Origin: Ecdyonurus torrentis
Taxonomy: Eukaryota > Arthropoda > Insecta > Ephemeroptera > Heptageniidae
NCBI GenBank assembly: GCA_949318235.1
Contig: OX439129.1
Span: forward strand, 30,193,243-30,257,242
Reading direction: 5' to 3'
DNA length: 64,000 bases
The notes beneath the pieces are model-generated. The model had not been told where the DNA came from. It did not search any database and saw only the letters and a list, made by a program, of their open reading frames with translations. A program made the translations under genes and the position numbers. Below are positions 26,733 through 38,230 of this stretch, piece after piece (position 1 is the first letter of the stretch; every line of letters starts with the position of its first letter).

Positions 26733-27049
26733 ATTAAAGGCGTAGAACACCTTGAACAAAAAAGTTGCGTAATATCCTAACAAACCTGAAAATCAACGTT
26801 GATTTGGCCGGAGTCATTGATTTCTAATTTATTTTCTATTCACAAAATGCCGCTGCCGGTCACTGACGTCACAGCTCGCCTGGTCCACGCGCAAGTAAAC
26901 CAGCGAGCTGTGACGTCAGTGACCGGCAGCGGCATTTTGTGAATGGAAAATAAATTAGAAATCAATGACTCCGGCCAAATCAACTTTGATTTTCAGGTTT
27001 GTTAGGATATTATGCAACTTTTTTGTTCAAGGTGTTCTACGCCTTTAAT
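26733..27049. mobile_element. 317-bp near-perfect palindromic element
   Basis: Arms 26733-26879 and 26903-27049 (147 bp each) are reverse complements with only about three mismatches, around a short GC-rich centre that itself pairs (CTGGT/ACCAG) with a CCACGCGCAAGTAA loop. The inner arm is GC-rich and contains ACTGACGTCACAG on both sides, each a TGACGTCA palindrome. No protein is encoded. A foldback MITE fits; near identity of the arms implies recent origin or gene conversion. A (GAAA)n-type purine tract (27066-27137) abuts it on the right. Confidence 0.85.
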
Positions 27050-28677
27050 GAAAACAATTTCAATGAAAAAAAAAGAAAAAAAAAAAGAAAAAAGAAAAGA
27101 AAGAAAGAAAGAAAGAAAGAAAGAAAAGAAAAGAAACAAGACAATGTATCAATAAATGTATAATTATATAAATTTTAAATCAAAAAAATTCTATATCAAT
27201 TATAATATGTAACATCTAAATGATAAATTATAAAATTATTCTTTATATATTTTACTAATTATAATAGTTAATTATTTGTAACTTTCATTGTAAGATATAA
27301 AATAAAAATACGTGTTTAGCAATATAACATATTACGTAATCATAAAATTACAACAACAAAACGTAAGAGAGAATATCAACTTCTGTATACTGTGCATATT
27401 GTGTTTTATGTTTAACACAAGCAAAAGCAAGTAAGCAAGCATCTCCTTAATTAAAGCACAATTTAAACAAACAACCCTAGTCAAATATTTATGTACTCAG
27501 CAACATCAGATTTTCTCTTGCTTATATTCAAATTTTATAAAGCTGAAAGATCTCACAGAACGTAAATTTTTATATTGCGACGAGTAAAGGTAATAAAAAT
27601 ATTATACTATATATATATAAAGCTCGATTTACGCTTCGTTTTTTGATGTGTGCGATGAAAGTGTTCATCAAAGAGTTTAACAAACCGTATACACAGGAAA
27701 TGATCAAGATTTTTTTTTTTACTCCCTTTTTATACAGACTGTATATTAAGTGTGAACTATAACACTTTTTTTATTCTAATGGCTAAACATGCAGCTAAAT
27801 ATATTTTTAATAAAAATTATATTTTTTATAGAAATAAAAAAGGCAAGATCAAAATTTGAATAATCGACAGTATATCAACGATATTTTTGAAAACGATGAA
27901 ACTTAAATCGAAGTATCGTAATATATTGAGTACTATTATTTGAAAACAGAAACGCATTCGGTGAAAACACATTCTGATATTTCTTTTATAAAGTTGAAGT
28001 ACAGTATAATGTAGACAATTATTGAACAATGTATTTATTATTATTTTAATATTTTACATGTTTTTTGTTTTAAAAATCCAAAATTTGTCACAGAAAAAAA
28101 TGAGGGGAGAAGGGAGGTAAGAAAACGATATTTAAATTATGATTGTATATGATGTAAAAGCTTAAGAGAGACTATTTCCCAAAGGAGAAACAAGATGAAA
28201 AATATATTAAAAACTCAACACTCGCTCGAATAATATAAAGCAAGTTTAGCCCTTTATACTGAGTCGATTGTCGAGTTATATATTATAATTTTTATGAAAC
28301 ATATTACTTTATAATAATAATGTTGTTTAAGGGAGGTGACTGGTTGATATCTCATACAAACTGAACGATCGTGAAATATAAAATTACCATGAAGTTAAAA
28401 TGAAATGTTATTTAAACTTTTAATTATGCCGAACACATATATATGAAAAATCCAGCAAATATTTAAGTTATTTTACTTTGAAGATAACATATAAGTGCGA
28501 AAATTCAAAATTTAGCGCAAACTTTTACGTCAAATTAGAAACTTTTTATTACTAAAAAAAAAATTAATAATAATAATATAACATTTTTCAAAAGATCATA
28601 CATTTTTTTAATGAAGTAAATTTTATTACAAGTGACTCAGTTTTTTTTTTTTTTTTTTTTTTTCTTCTTTTCTTTTC

Positions 28678-29945
28678 TTGGTTATAAATTGCGTAGAAGG
28701 AATTATTATGAAAATACTGATTCTCATTTGACTAATGAATCAAAATGTGAAATACTTCAGTCAAAAAAAGCCAAAAATATAATTAATTGTAACTGGTTGC
28801 AAACAAAAGAGTCAATAAAGGTGTTGGGGATTATTTTCTGTAACACTTTTAAACAAACTCAATTAAAAACATGGCAATCTGTGCAGAATAAGGTTATTAA
28901 TACTTTATATGAAAATAAATGGAGAAATATATCACTGTTGGAAAGGGCTGATTTTGTTCAAACATTTGCATTTAGTAAAGCCATACATACAGCAAGTATT
29001 TTGCCAATTACTAATGTGATTGAGCAAAAGATATCAAAGAATATTGGTTTCTTTATATGGTCTGGTGAAACATTTCGTATAGCCAAAGAAAAATGTTATT
29101 TGCGGCCTGAAAAAGGTGGAATATCTCTATTAAATGTCAAAGTTAAATGTGAAGCATTATTATTAAATTCTGCCTTCAGAGCTTTTAGAGGCGTTGGCTC
29201 CAAATTATTAAAAATTGCTCTAGAATACTATATTGAAAAACATGGATTATGCTTACCCTTTTGGCCTAAAATTATAGATATTAATATTGGTTTATGTGAA
29301 GTTATGAACCTTTTTTTATATAACAACACAAAATATGATAATGAAGGTGTTAAATGTTCTGTAATATATGAAAAATTGTTAAATGATAGGGGCTATAGGG
29401 AAACTGCAATTATTAGTAAGCCTGGATCAGAAGGCGATTTTTCAATAAATGTAAATTGGAGTGAATCATATCAAAATATTAATAGTAAATTCTTGGATAA
29501 AACCATAAGATCCACTTGGATTAGGGTTGCAAATAACATTATTCCAACAAAATCTAAAAGGAAGAAAATTGGTTTAACCAATAGTGATGTATGCAATAAA
29601 TGTGATAAAATAGATTCTATATATCATCGTTTAGTGACATGTACAAATGCAAACGATATATATATATGGGTATACAAAATAATTAAAAAAATATCAAATG
29701 GAAATGTAAAATTATCTGAAAGTCATTTATTGTATGGTGATCTCTATGAAATAAGACCTCCAGAGATAAAGAATGCTATCATATGGCTACTAGCACATAT
29801 GATAGATAGTATAGTTGGTAATTATAGGTGTGTTACTTTGGAACTATTTAAAATGTATGTAAAAAATAAATGGAATAACCAAAAAAAGTATAAAAATATT
29901 GAAATTGCAATTAAAAATATTTTGGATTGCATGAATGGGGAGTAA
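28678..29945 (+). pseudogene. 5'-truncated LINE ORF2 (reverse transcriptase thumb and C-terminal zinc knuckle)
   Basis: An open frame of about 420 codons without a start of its own: it enters from a T/C-rich run. It contains NESKCEIL and KVLGIIFCNT (the end of the RT domain), the thumb region SKAIHTASILPITNVIEQKI, a KGGISLLNVKVKCEALLL block, and near the C terminus a CNKC-x7-H-x4-C knuckle (CNKCDKIDSIYHRLVTC). This layout resembles L1/Tx1-type non-LTR elements and differs from the LINE at 14-18 kb. Endonuclease, fingers and the catalytic YxDD-type motif are missing, so it is a dead copy cut during target-primed insertion. The remaining frame is free of stops, implying a young insertion. Antisense to the host gene. 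Confidence 0.8.
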
Positions 29946-30660
29946 TATGGGGGGTTTTCTGTGTTGAGAGTGGGTGCACTGTATACCTTTATTAGGTCAG
30001 ATGACCCATAAACTTAGCATAGCTACACCTTATCAGTTCCCTATGTTTAAGTACGTAAGTATTTACTAAAAATAAAAAATACAGAGATATAATGAAATAA
30101 GAATAATAAAAAAATAAAAAATAAATAAATTTAAAAATATATATATATGTATGTTTACAAATTGCTGTTTTTTGATTGTTTTGTGTTCTTTTTTGTTTTC
30201 TTTATTGTAAATACGTTTTAAAGAATAATAATTAAAATATAAAAAAAAATAAATAATTGAAAATATAATGTAATTAAGGAGAGGGTCGGTTTTGTTTAAT
30301 GCTGGCAAGACCTGCGATGGGATCGACTCCTCTTATTGTATACAAACCAATTACACATTCTAAATACCACAAAACTTAGACTAAATTTCACCTTGTCCTG
30401 TTCGATTTTCGTTGATTAAATGTATAATAAAAGAAAACAAGCAAAAACAATGACAGCAATAACAACGGTAATTGAGGGTGAATGTAAATAATAAAAATTT
30501 AATGTGCAATTTTTGTAGTGGAGTCAGTCTTGTGTAGCCCAGGCAAGACCTGCAAGCGGGCTGACAAAACAAAGATCTTGCAAGATATAAAATATGAATA
30601 TAAAAAGATTTGTATTTACTTAACAATAATAAATATATATATATATATATAAATAAAAAA
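29946..30660 (+). mobile_element. Probable 3' untranslated region of the truncated LINE
   Basis: After the ORF2 stop come GC-richer blocks, two of them sharing GCAAGACCTGC (near 30304 and 30543), the second leading into AT repeats (AATAATAAATATATATATAT) that could be the element's tail. The right limit is a guess. The internal 30060-30250 part is AT-rich and may be element or older insert. Confidence 0.4.
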
Positions 30661-30809
30661 GGAAACGGACCAGGGCAATGTAAATATATATGTAGAAATA
30701 TGCATGTTATTATGCATATAGCTTCATATATACATAATAAATAGCAATTAATGTTGAACTTGTGTAATGGATGTCCGTTACTGAATGCGGCGTGCGTGGG
30801 GCCTCATTC

Positions 30810-30812
<3 letters not shown>

Positions 30813-30902
<90 letters not shown>
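30813..30902. repeat. 90-base A run with a single T
   Basis: Fifty-plus A residues, one T at about 30872, then about 30 more A. It directly follows a GC-richer GCGGCGTGCGTGGGGCCTCA segment, which could be the end of a short retroposon. The length exceeds the other homopolymers in the window about twofold. Confidence 0.8.
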
Positions 30903-30904
<2 letters not shown>

Positions 30905-31907
30905 AATGGCAGCTTCAAGTCAGTCTCAGTCTGCCTTAATGCTGAAATGTCTATAATGATGTATGAAAATTAATCACAGACTTTGTGGTAATGATTACGT
31001 CATCAAGGTCAGCATGCATGTCGCGACTATAAAATTGCGGTATCTTTGTGTATAGTGTGTACAGTGCAGATGACTTCAAATAAAAAAATTATATATATTA
31101 CAGTGATCAAATTACCTTTTAGATAAGATGTCATTTTATTTTTATCAATAAGAAAAAAAATATAGAGAATTCTTAACTTATTAAAAAACTTGAATTATAA
31201 AATTATTATTAAAGAAAAGAAATTATAAATATTTTGCAACTAATTTGAATTATAAAATGTATTTTTTTTATGGCACATTGAAAAACGTTTCAAAGTATAA
31301 AAGATACTTCATCTTGCAAGAGTTTCAATACATTTGATTTGAGACCAAAATGTACTGTACCATGGTGACAATCTTATTAAAATAATTTTGTGAAAAAATT
31401 ATTCAAAAAGTTATTTTCTATTTCAAAAATAAACATAAATTTATGCATGAAATATAATTTTCTTGTCTCTAAGTTAGATATAAATATTTGAACAGTAAAG
31501 AAAATTGAATTTTTACCCTATCACGTATACCTAGCAGAGACAACAACAATACAAACTTAATGTATATTTTGCCTTTTTTTTTTTTTTTTTTTAAATTTAT
31601 AACTTTCTTTAAAATAATGTGTAAACATGGTAATATTTTTTGTTTATGTATATAATAGAAAATAATATTAAAATCGATACTTAGAAATGTAACTAAAAGT
31701 TTATGAGCAAAGAAAAACATAGAGAATCTTAACTTTGAGTTTACAATCTCTATATTTTTATGCTACACCAAACTGTCAGTAAAAAAAATATATATATATA
31801 TAATATATATTTATTCAAGACAAGGGAACATCACGAAATCGCGCTGCGTAACGAGAGCTTATTTGCACTGCGTTCGTTGCCAAGATGTAAGACGTGAGAG
31901 ATACAGA

Positions 31908-31910
<3 letters not shown>

Positions 31911-31962
<52 letters not shown>
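31911..31962. repeat. (GA)n microsatellite
   Basis: About 26 GA units next to a GC-richer segment (31830-31900) of unknown nature. Confidence 0.95.
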
Positions 31963-31965
<3 letters not shown>

Positions 31966-32417
31966 CGTACTAAAATGAAAAAAGTTGACAAAAATAAAGT
32001 TCTGAATTATTATTTATATATTCTCTCCGATAATTATGAGTTCAAATTTTTAATAATATTCACGAAGATTTATGTTTTTATTTTAGATTCAAATGATTCA
32101 ATTCCTGGATTGGATGGATGCGATGACTTAAAAAAATGTTCTTTGCATAGGATATAGTAGTAGTAGTGGTTTAATATTAGCAATTTAATGCTATTTTATT
32201 TTTCGACCAAAAACAAGTTAGGACTATTTTAAATGTCTTCATTGTTGGTTGCAATTATAATTGACATTTTCTGTTTTCAAACTCTGTTTGATTTATAATC
32301 AGGAAAAATAAAATGCTTGTTGCTTGTATTGAGAAATGGAACAATATATGTTTTGAGATTTTCTAAAATTAGATTTTATAACAATACACTTCATGCGGTA
32401 TTTAGAGACAAAAAGAA

Positions 32418-32424
32418 GAGAGAG

Positions 32425-32456
<32 letters not shown>

Positions 32457-32457
32457 C
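32418..32457. repeat. (GA)n microsatellite, one interruption
   Basis: About 19 GA units with one CGAG interruption. Confidence 0.9.
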
Positions 32458-33484
32458 AGAATGATTATGCCAAAATTACCCAACTCATAAAATTATTTTG
32501 TTTCTCAATCCATGTCTAAAAAAAGATTGAATATACGTATATATACGTAAATACAGCTTTATGTTTTTTATTTAAATTTTAAAAATAATCCCCTACCGTA
32601 TAAGCTTTAGTTTGCATGGATTGGACGCAATATAGCAAATTTAGATATAGTAGCATGGGCGTTTGAAGTTATAAAAAATGCCATCATTTTATAGACAATA
32701 TAACATAACACCGAACATACCAAAATTTTATAATTTTAGGTAAAAAGCTACCTAAGTATAAAAGTTGATATATATATTCAAAGTCAATATGAATATTAAA
32801 AACTTTTTTTGTATATTTTTTTTTTTCTTGTTTACACATAATATTATTTTTATACAGTAGTGCAAGGGGAAAAAATTTATATTATATTTTTGTATGATTT
32901 ATGAATTTAAATAGATTATGTAAACAACTGTGACAAAATATTTATTTCGTGCCATTTTGAAAAATGACGGAGAATTTTATTTATAAAACTTTTTCACACC
33001 TTTAAAATAAACAAAACGATGAACGCCAGTGTGTCAAACGGAAGCTTTCTTTATATTCTTCAAATTTGTATACGAAAATGAATAACGTTTCTTTATTCCA
33101 TTGAAGAAAGTATTGAATAAAATAAAAATACAGTTTCCATATTACAATGTTTGGTAATTTAATTATTTATAGTACTAGAACAACGTTTCTTCTTGTAATT
33201 ATTCAATGTTACTTTACTACAAAATGCCTGGGTCAAAAAATATTAAAAATACATAAAAAAAAATCTGGATGATAAAACCTTTTATACAAATTTCTATACG
33301 CACACATTTTTTTCTTCTTTATCTTATTACTTGAAATTATTTAAAAGTTGCCAAAAAATTAGGGTTCATTACCGCATTCGTTTTATATTCAATACAAAAA
33401 GTAAAATACCAGTAGTTGTAGTTGATATCAAAACTATACATGCAAAAGATACTATTAGTTGCTTATTATTTTTTTCAAGCAAGT

Positions 33485-33587
<103 letters not shown>

Positions 33588-34119
33588 AATAAACGTAAAA
33601 AAATTAATCAGTTTATGAAGAAGATGTTGAAAGAGAAAAATAAAATGAAAGAGATTATAGTTGTGGGTTGTGGGATATTTTTTCTACTTTTTTTTTTTCT
33701 TCTTCAAATTATAAAAATTAATAAATCCGCATTTATTTCTCCAATTGAGTTTTTATATAGAGAAAACATTTATTTTAGTATATAATTCCTACTAATACCT
33801 TTTTTGTTGTTAAAAGATATTAAATTAATACATTTTGTATTATACAATATAAGAAAGAAAAAAAGTTTATACGTATGAAATTTAAGAGCATTCGTTCAAT
33901 TCAAATTAAGAAAAAAATATATAGAAGTTTCAATTTTAATACCTTTTTTGTACGTAATGTTTACATTTTACAAAACAGACGAAATTTTCTTATTTATAAT
34001 ATAATGATAAAAAAATATATATGATATACTTTTTTCTTCTTTCCTCTATATAGATAATATTTAAAAAGAAAAAGAAGTTGTAGCAGAAGAGAAGGATAAT
34101 AAATAAACTGATACGATCC

Positions 34120-34121
<2 letters not shown>

Positions 34122-34206
<85 letters not shown>
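34122..34206. repeat. (CT)n microsatellite
   Basis: About 42 CT units, the only long tract of this family in the 31-37 kb cluster written as CT on the plus strand. Confidence 0.95.
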
Positions 34207-34210
<4 letters not shown>

Positions 34211-36098
34211 CCTCTTTCTCCACCCTAAATCCCACAACAACGTAATGGTAACGCGAATAGAACTAAAGCACTAACACTGATTAACTTTGATCCAAAGTAC
34301 ATCTTTTAACACTATTTACGTTTATTTCAATCCTGTGTAAAAATATATACATAATATACAAGGTTTATATAGAGACTATATATAGTATATAATGTAGATG
34401 TGACGTTTTATAATATAATCATTAAAAGTAAGTAATTTAATTTACAATATAATGGGACGTCAAAAAGGTTTTACACAGACTGCGGTGACATTAGTTAGAA
34501 AAAATACTGAAAGTATAGCAAAGATGGGTGAGGTATATAAAAGAGAGAGAGAGAGAGAGAGACTGCTCTCGCGTTTCCTCCTCATTACGTTCCTTAACGA
34601 GCCCGATTGTTGTTACCTGCTTTGTTGATTGCCTGTGTGCGATATTTTTTATAGCTTCTTTTTCTTCTTTTTTACCCCAACAATTTCCATCAATTTAAAC
34701 AGTAAAAAAAAATAATAATAATAATAAAAAAAAAAAATCGTCCCCGTATTAAATATTTACAAGCATTATTTGACAAATACCACTTTGATACATTAGAATC
34801 TTTAATAATTTTATTATAAACAAATATAGAAGAATGGAAGTTAGAAATAATGATATGTTATAATGCTATGATATAGACATAATGCTCTCCAGATTGCCTA
34901 TCTGGCAGGATACTTGGCTTGTCACGTATGGCCTTGTCACTCAATCTTACTTGTGCTGCGATGTAATTGAAATTTATGATTGGCCCAATAATCAAAGGCA
35001 CTTAACATTGATGTTATATATACTACTGTGTATTGTTTATGGAAATAGCTCTCTGTGATTATTTTAGCTTCTTCTTCTTCTTTTTTTCTTCTACTTTCAA
35101 ATATATATATTTTTATAGAGAACTAAAATTCAATAGTTTTATTATTTGTGTACGATTAATTCTTCATATTCATAGTAAAAACCTTACTTTGTATATATAG
35201 CTATAATAATGTAAGAAAACAGCCAACGGTGTATTGACTTGTCCGATACACTTTGCTATTTGCATTAAAAGAACAGAAAATTATTATATAAAGAAACCAA
35301 TACAGTCGTTTGTACTTGAAAATTATAATATTAACTTTAGATTATTCTTTCGATTTTTTTAACAGTATAAAGGGGGAGGGGGAGAAGAAGAAGAAGAAGA
35401 TAAAAATCACCATGAATCTATAAAAAAAAATACATCACAAATTGGTAATTCAACTGTGGAATATAGATTTAATGCTAATCCAATAATGTTTTTGTTTAAA
35501 TTATTCACTATTGAAAAAAAATGTTTTCTTAATATTAACTTTTTTTTTCTTTCAATTTAATACGAGCTTAAGTTAAAAAAATAGAACAATTTTATTGCTG
35601 TTACTAATACTATAATGAGCTTTCTCATGTACTGTGTATATATAATATGTAATATACAACAGCATCTTATGGTACTGTATATCTCAATAACATCTTGCAA
35701 GCGGTAAAATTGTGATGGAAAATATGAAGTTGAAAAGCAATCTCAAATTTCAACATTATGTAACAACTGGTTCAGCTTTTACATACAAGAATAAATTTTA
35801 TTTTATTATCATTTATTATACGTATATTCTATAAAATAGAGTTTAATACACGGTATAATTACATTAATTATATTTATAAATGTAAATATTGTTAAATTCA
35901 TATAAAAAGCTTTATTTTTATATTCAATTATTCATAATATATATATTCAAGTATCAATAATTGATTATATTTATTCAGTGAAGACACTACAAATAAATTA
36001 AACTACCAAATTTTAATCAAAATTGTTTTTCAATTTCTTTTTAATAATGGAGATTAATAAAGAGAGAAATAAAATCTTTTTGATCAACGAGAGCGAGA

Positions 36099-36101
<3 letters not shown>

Positions 36102-36167
<66 letters not shown>
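36102..36167. repeat. (GA)n microsatellite
   Basis: About 32 GA units flanked by GAGCGAGAGTAA on the left and a GGGG run on the right. Confidence 0.95.
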
Positions 36168-36172
<5 letters not shown>

Positions 36173-36467
36173 TCTATAATTTGCAGTGTTTGTATTCTAA
36201 TGATATTCTTTGAAACAGCGACTCCAATGTAAATAAAGAATAACATTTATGTAATAAGAAGGCCATAAAAAAATGTCCAATAGAAAATGTATACCATTCA
36301 CCATTACAAAAAAAAATAATAATAAGTATTATTTTAAAAATGATTTAATCTTTATAAAACATTGACACTTTTACCGATCTGTGCGTCTATAAAAATGTTT
36401 AATAAATTTAATCTCTGTGTATAAAGCTTATAGTGTATAGTCTGAGACACAACGGGAGGGAAGGAGG

Positions 36468-36472
<5 letters not shown>

Positions 36473-36514
<42 letters not shown>
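36473..36514. repeat. (GA)n microsatellite with GGGA-type left edge
   Basis: About 20 GA units preceded by GGGAGGGAAGGAGGGAGGGA, a purine-only strand of roughly 60 bases. Confidence 0.9.
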
Positions 36515-36519
<5 letters not shown>

Positions 36520-36639
36520 TAAAAAGAGATTAAGTCGGATCAGCTAAAATGTTATATAAAACAGACGTGATACAAAACGAACTAAGGTATGAAAGCAAAA
36601 GTTAAAGCTACAGCAGAAATATAAAGGTACAGTGGTTAA

Positions 36640-36644
<5 letters not shown>

Positions 36645-36722
<78 letters not shown>
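36645..36722. repeat. (GA)n microsatellite
   Basis: About 38 GA units, perfect until two CA interruptions at the right edge. Confidence 0.95.
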
Positions 36723-36730
<8 letters not shown>

Positions 36731-37235
36731 CAGAGAATTCAGTACATTGTACACAGAGTATAATATGTATTTAAACATAAAAAATATTATACGCATGTCT
36801 GCTAAAGGGCATTAGGAATGCTTTGATATACATTATACATATAAAAAAAAAAAGCATTGCAAATTTTCATATATATATTCACGTAGTTTTTTTACTTAAA
36901 ACGAAGAGAAGAAGTTGGTGACCACACACTAAAGTTCAGAAAACCTCCACATATTATGCTACGCTCTAAAAACGAAGCATGTATTTTTTTATTTATATAT
37001 TCTATTTTTCTATCGCACTTCATATTTACATTCAGTATAAAACTATCTGCCAAAATAAACACACCATAAGAAATATTTAGTTTTGAAACTTTTTTCTTTT
37101 TCATTGGAAATATAGTTACAAAGCTGCTTTTATTATTTATTTTTTACTTTCAGAAGCATAACGTAAAAAACGCAATTTATTTTCAATCCTGCTGCAACTT
37201 TTATACTAATGATTTTTAGCCGTAAAATTATGTGC

Positions 37236-37238
<3 letters not shown>

Positions 37239-37282
<44 letters not shown>

Positions 37283-37299
37283 AAGAAAGAAAGAAAGAA
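37239..37299. repeat. A run followed by (GAAA)n
   Basis: About 40 A residues followed by five GAAA units, as left by a retroposon tail that later mutated into a microsatellite (inference). Confidence 0.7.
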
Positions 37300-37742
37300 A
37301 CTTGTCCAGAACATTTCATTTCTAGATCATTGACTAAATTAATCAAATATATAAGACACTAAACTTATGTATAAATAAAAAAAGAAAAAAAAAGTCAAGT
37401 CAATGGAGAGAGAGAGAGAGAAAGAGAGAGAGAGAAGGTTTACATTGATATGCAAAGTCACGTTATTAAAAGTAGACTAGATTAGTATAATCAATGTCAA
37501 TGAGACTGCTGAATTTTCTTGTTAGTGTCTGTGTCACGAAATTTTTGCCTGCAAACTTGCAAATCACGCTATATACATACATAACATATCCACATGCATT
37601 AATAATTTACGTTTTATAATGTATAAATCTGAAATCTCGCAATATTTTAAATAAAAAATATATTATGTACTATTATTATACTATAATTAAAAGTTGAAAA
37701 ATTATTAAGAAATAATAAATAATATCTAATTTTATTATTTAC

Positions 37743-37785
37743 CTAATTCTGATTCCGCTTCAGGATCTTCTAGGACGGTTTCCAT
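37743..37785 (-). CDS. Candidate alternative first coding exon of the PDZ gene (short isoform)
   Basis: A 43-bp segment inside the giant intron. On the minus strand it starts ATG GAA ACC and encodes METVLEDPEAESEL, then a single G before GTAAAT. The exit phase is 1, the same as the exon at 43898, so splicing to the acceptor at 6668 gives G+AT (Asp) and METVLEDPEAESEL-DKVKKKYGG, joining an acidic leader to PDZ domain C. No AG acceptor with a pyrimidine tract is visible just upstream of the ATG, which fits a first exon better than an internal one. Short size means chance is possible; a transcript would decide. Confidence 0.5.
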
Positions 37786-37990
37786 TATTATTATAATTGA
37801 AATAGTTTATAATATGATAATATTAATAAATTTATTTAAATTAAAACATATTTTATAGTGTTCCCACATGGTTATATTATTTTCTATATAGTTGTCACAT
37901 TGTCTTATTATTATTTTCATTGAAATATATTGATTATAATTTATATATATTTAAAAAAAAAATTAATAATAAACACCACTTAAATAATAT

Positions 37991-38089
37991 TCACATTAAA
38001 AATAAAAAAAATATATTGGGTAAAATGCGGCGCCGGCTACATAAAACACATAAAATTAGTAAAAGTAGCAGCAACGAATGGTGCTCCAT
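37991..38089 (-). CDS. Small ORF with signal-peptide-like sequence upstream of the candidate first exon
   Basis: An ATG at 38087-38089 (minus strand) opens 32 codons: MEHHSLLLLLLILCVLCSRR, then RILPNIFFLFLM and a stop. A short charged start, an eight-plus residue Leu/Ile core and a Cys-Ser end before a basic RRR stretch resemble a secretory signal or membrane anchor. It would lie in the 5' leader of the candidate short transcript and so act as an upstream ORF, or it could be chance. I do not recognise the peptide. Confidence 0.2.
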   Translation of the reverse strand: MEHHSLLLLLLILCVLCSRRRILPNIFFLFLM

Positions 38090-38230
38090 GCAAGGCACCG
38101 GCGGTTCCGCTACTGAAAAGCTTTTGCTTTGCCTGAGCTGGTGCTGCTAGTTTTTGGTGCCTTGGATATTATGTGCACCGCGCGCACCGCGCAGCCAGTA
38201 TTGCCGCAGCACCAGCCCTACTATATAACA
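38090..38230 (-). promoter_or_regulatory. Candidate internal promoter: TATA motif followed by GC-rich transcribed leader
   Basis: On the minus strand a TTATATAG motif (38221-38228) precedes an unusually GC-rich block containing GCGCGGTGCGCGCGGTGCAC, in otherwise AT-rich intron. An arthropod-type initiator match TCAGT lies further down (about 38113-38118), but not at the usual distance from the TATA. The block is 300-450 bases upstream of the candidate first exon at 37785, a reasonable 5' leader. TATA-like strings are common in this DNA, so support comes mainly from the co-location. Confidence 0.3.
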
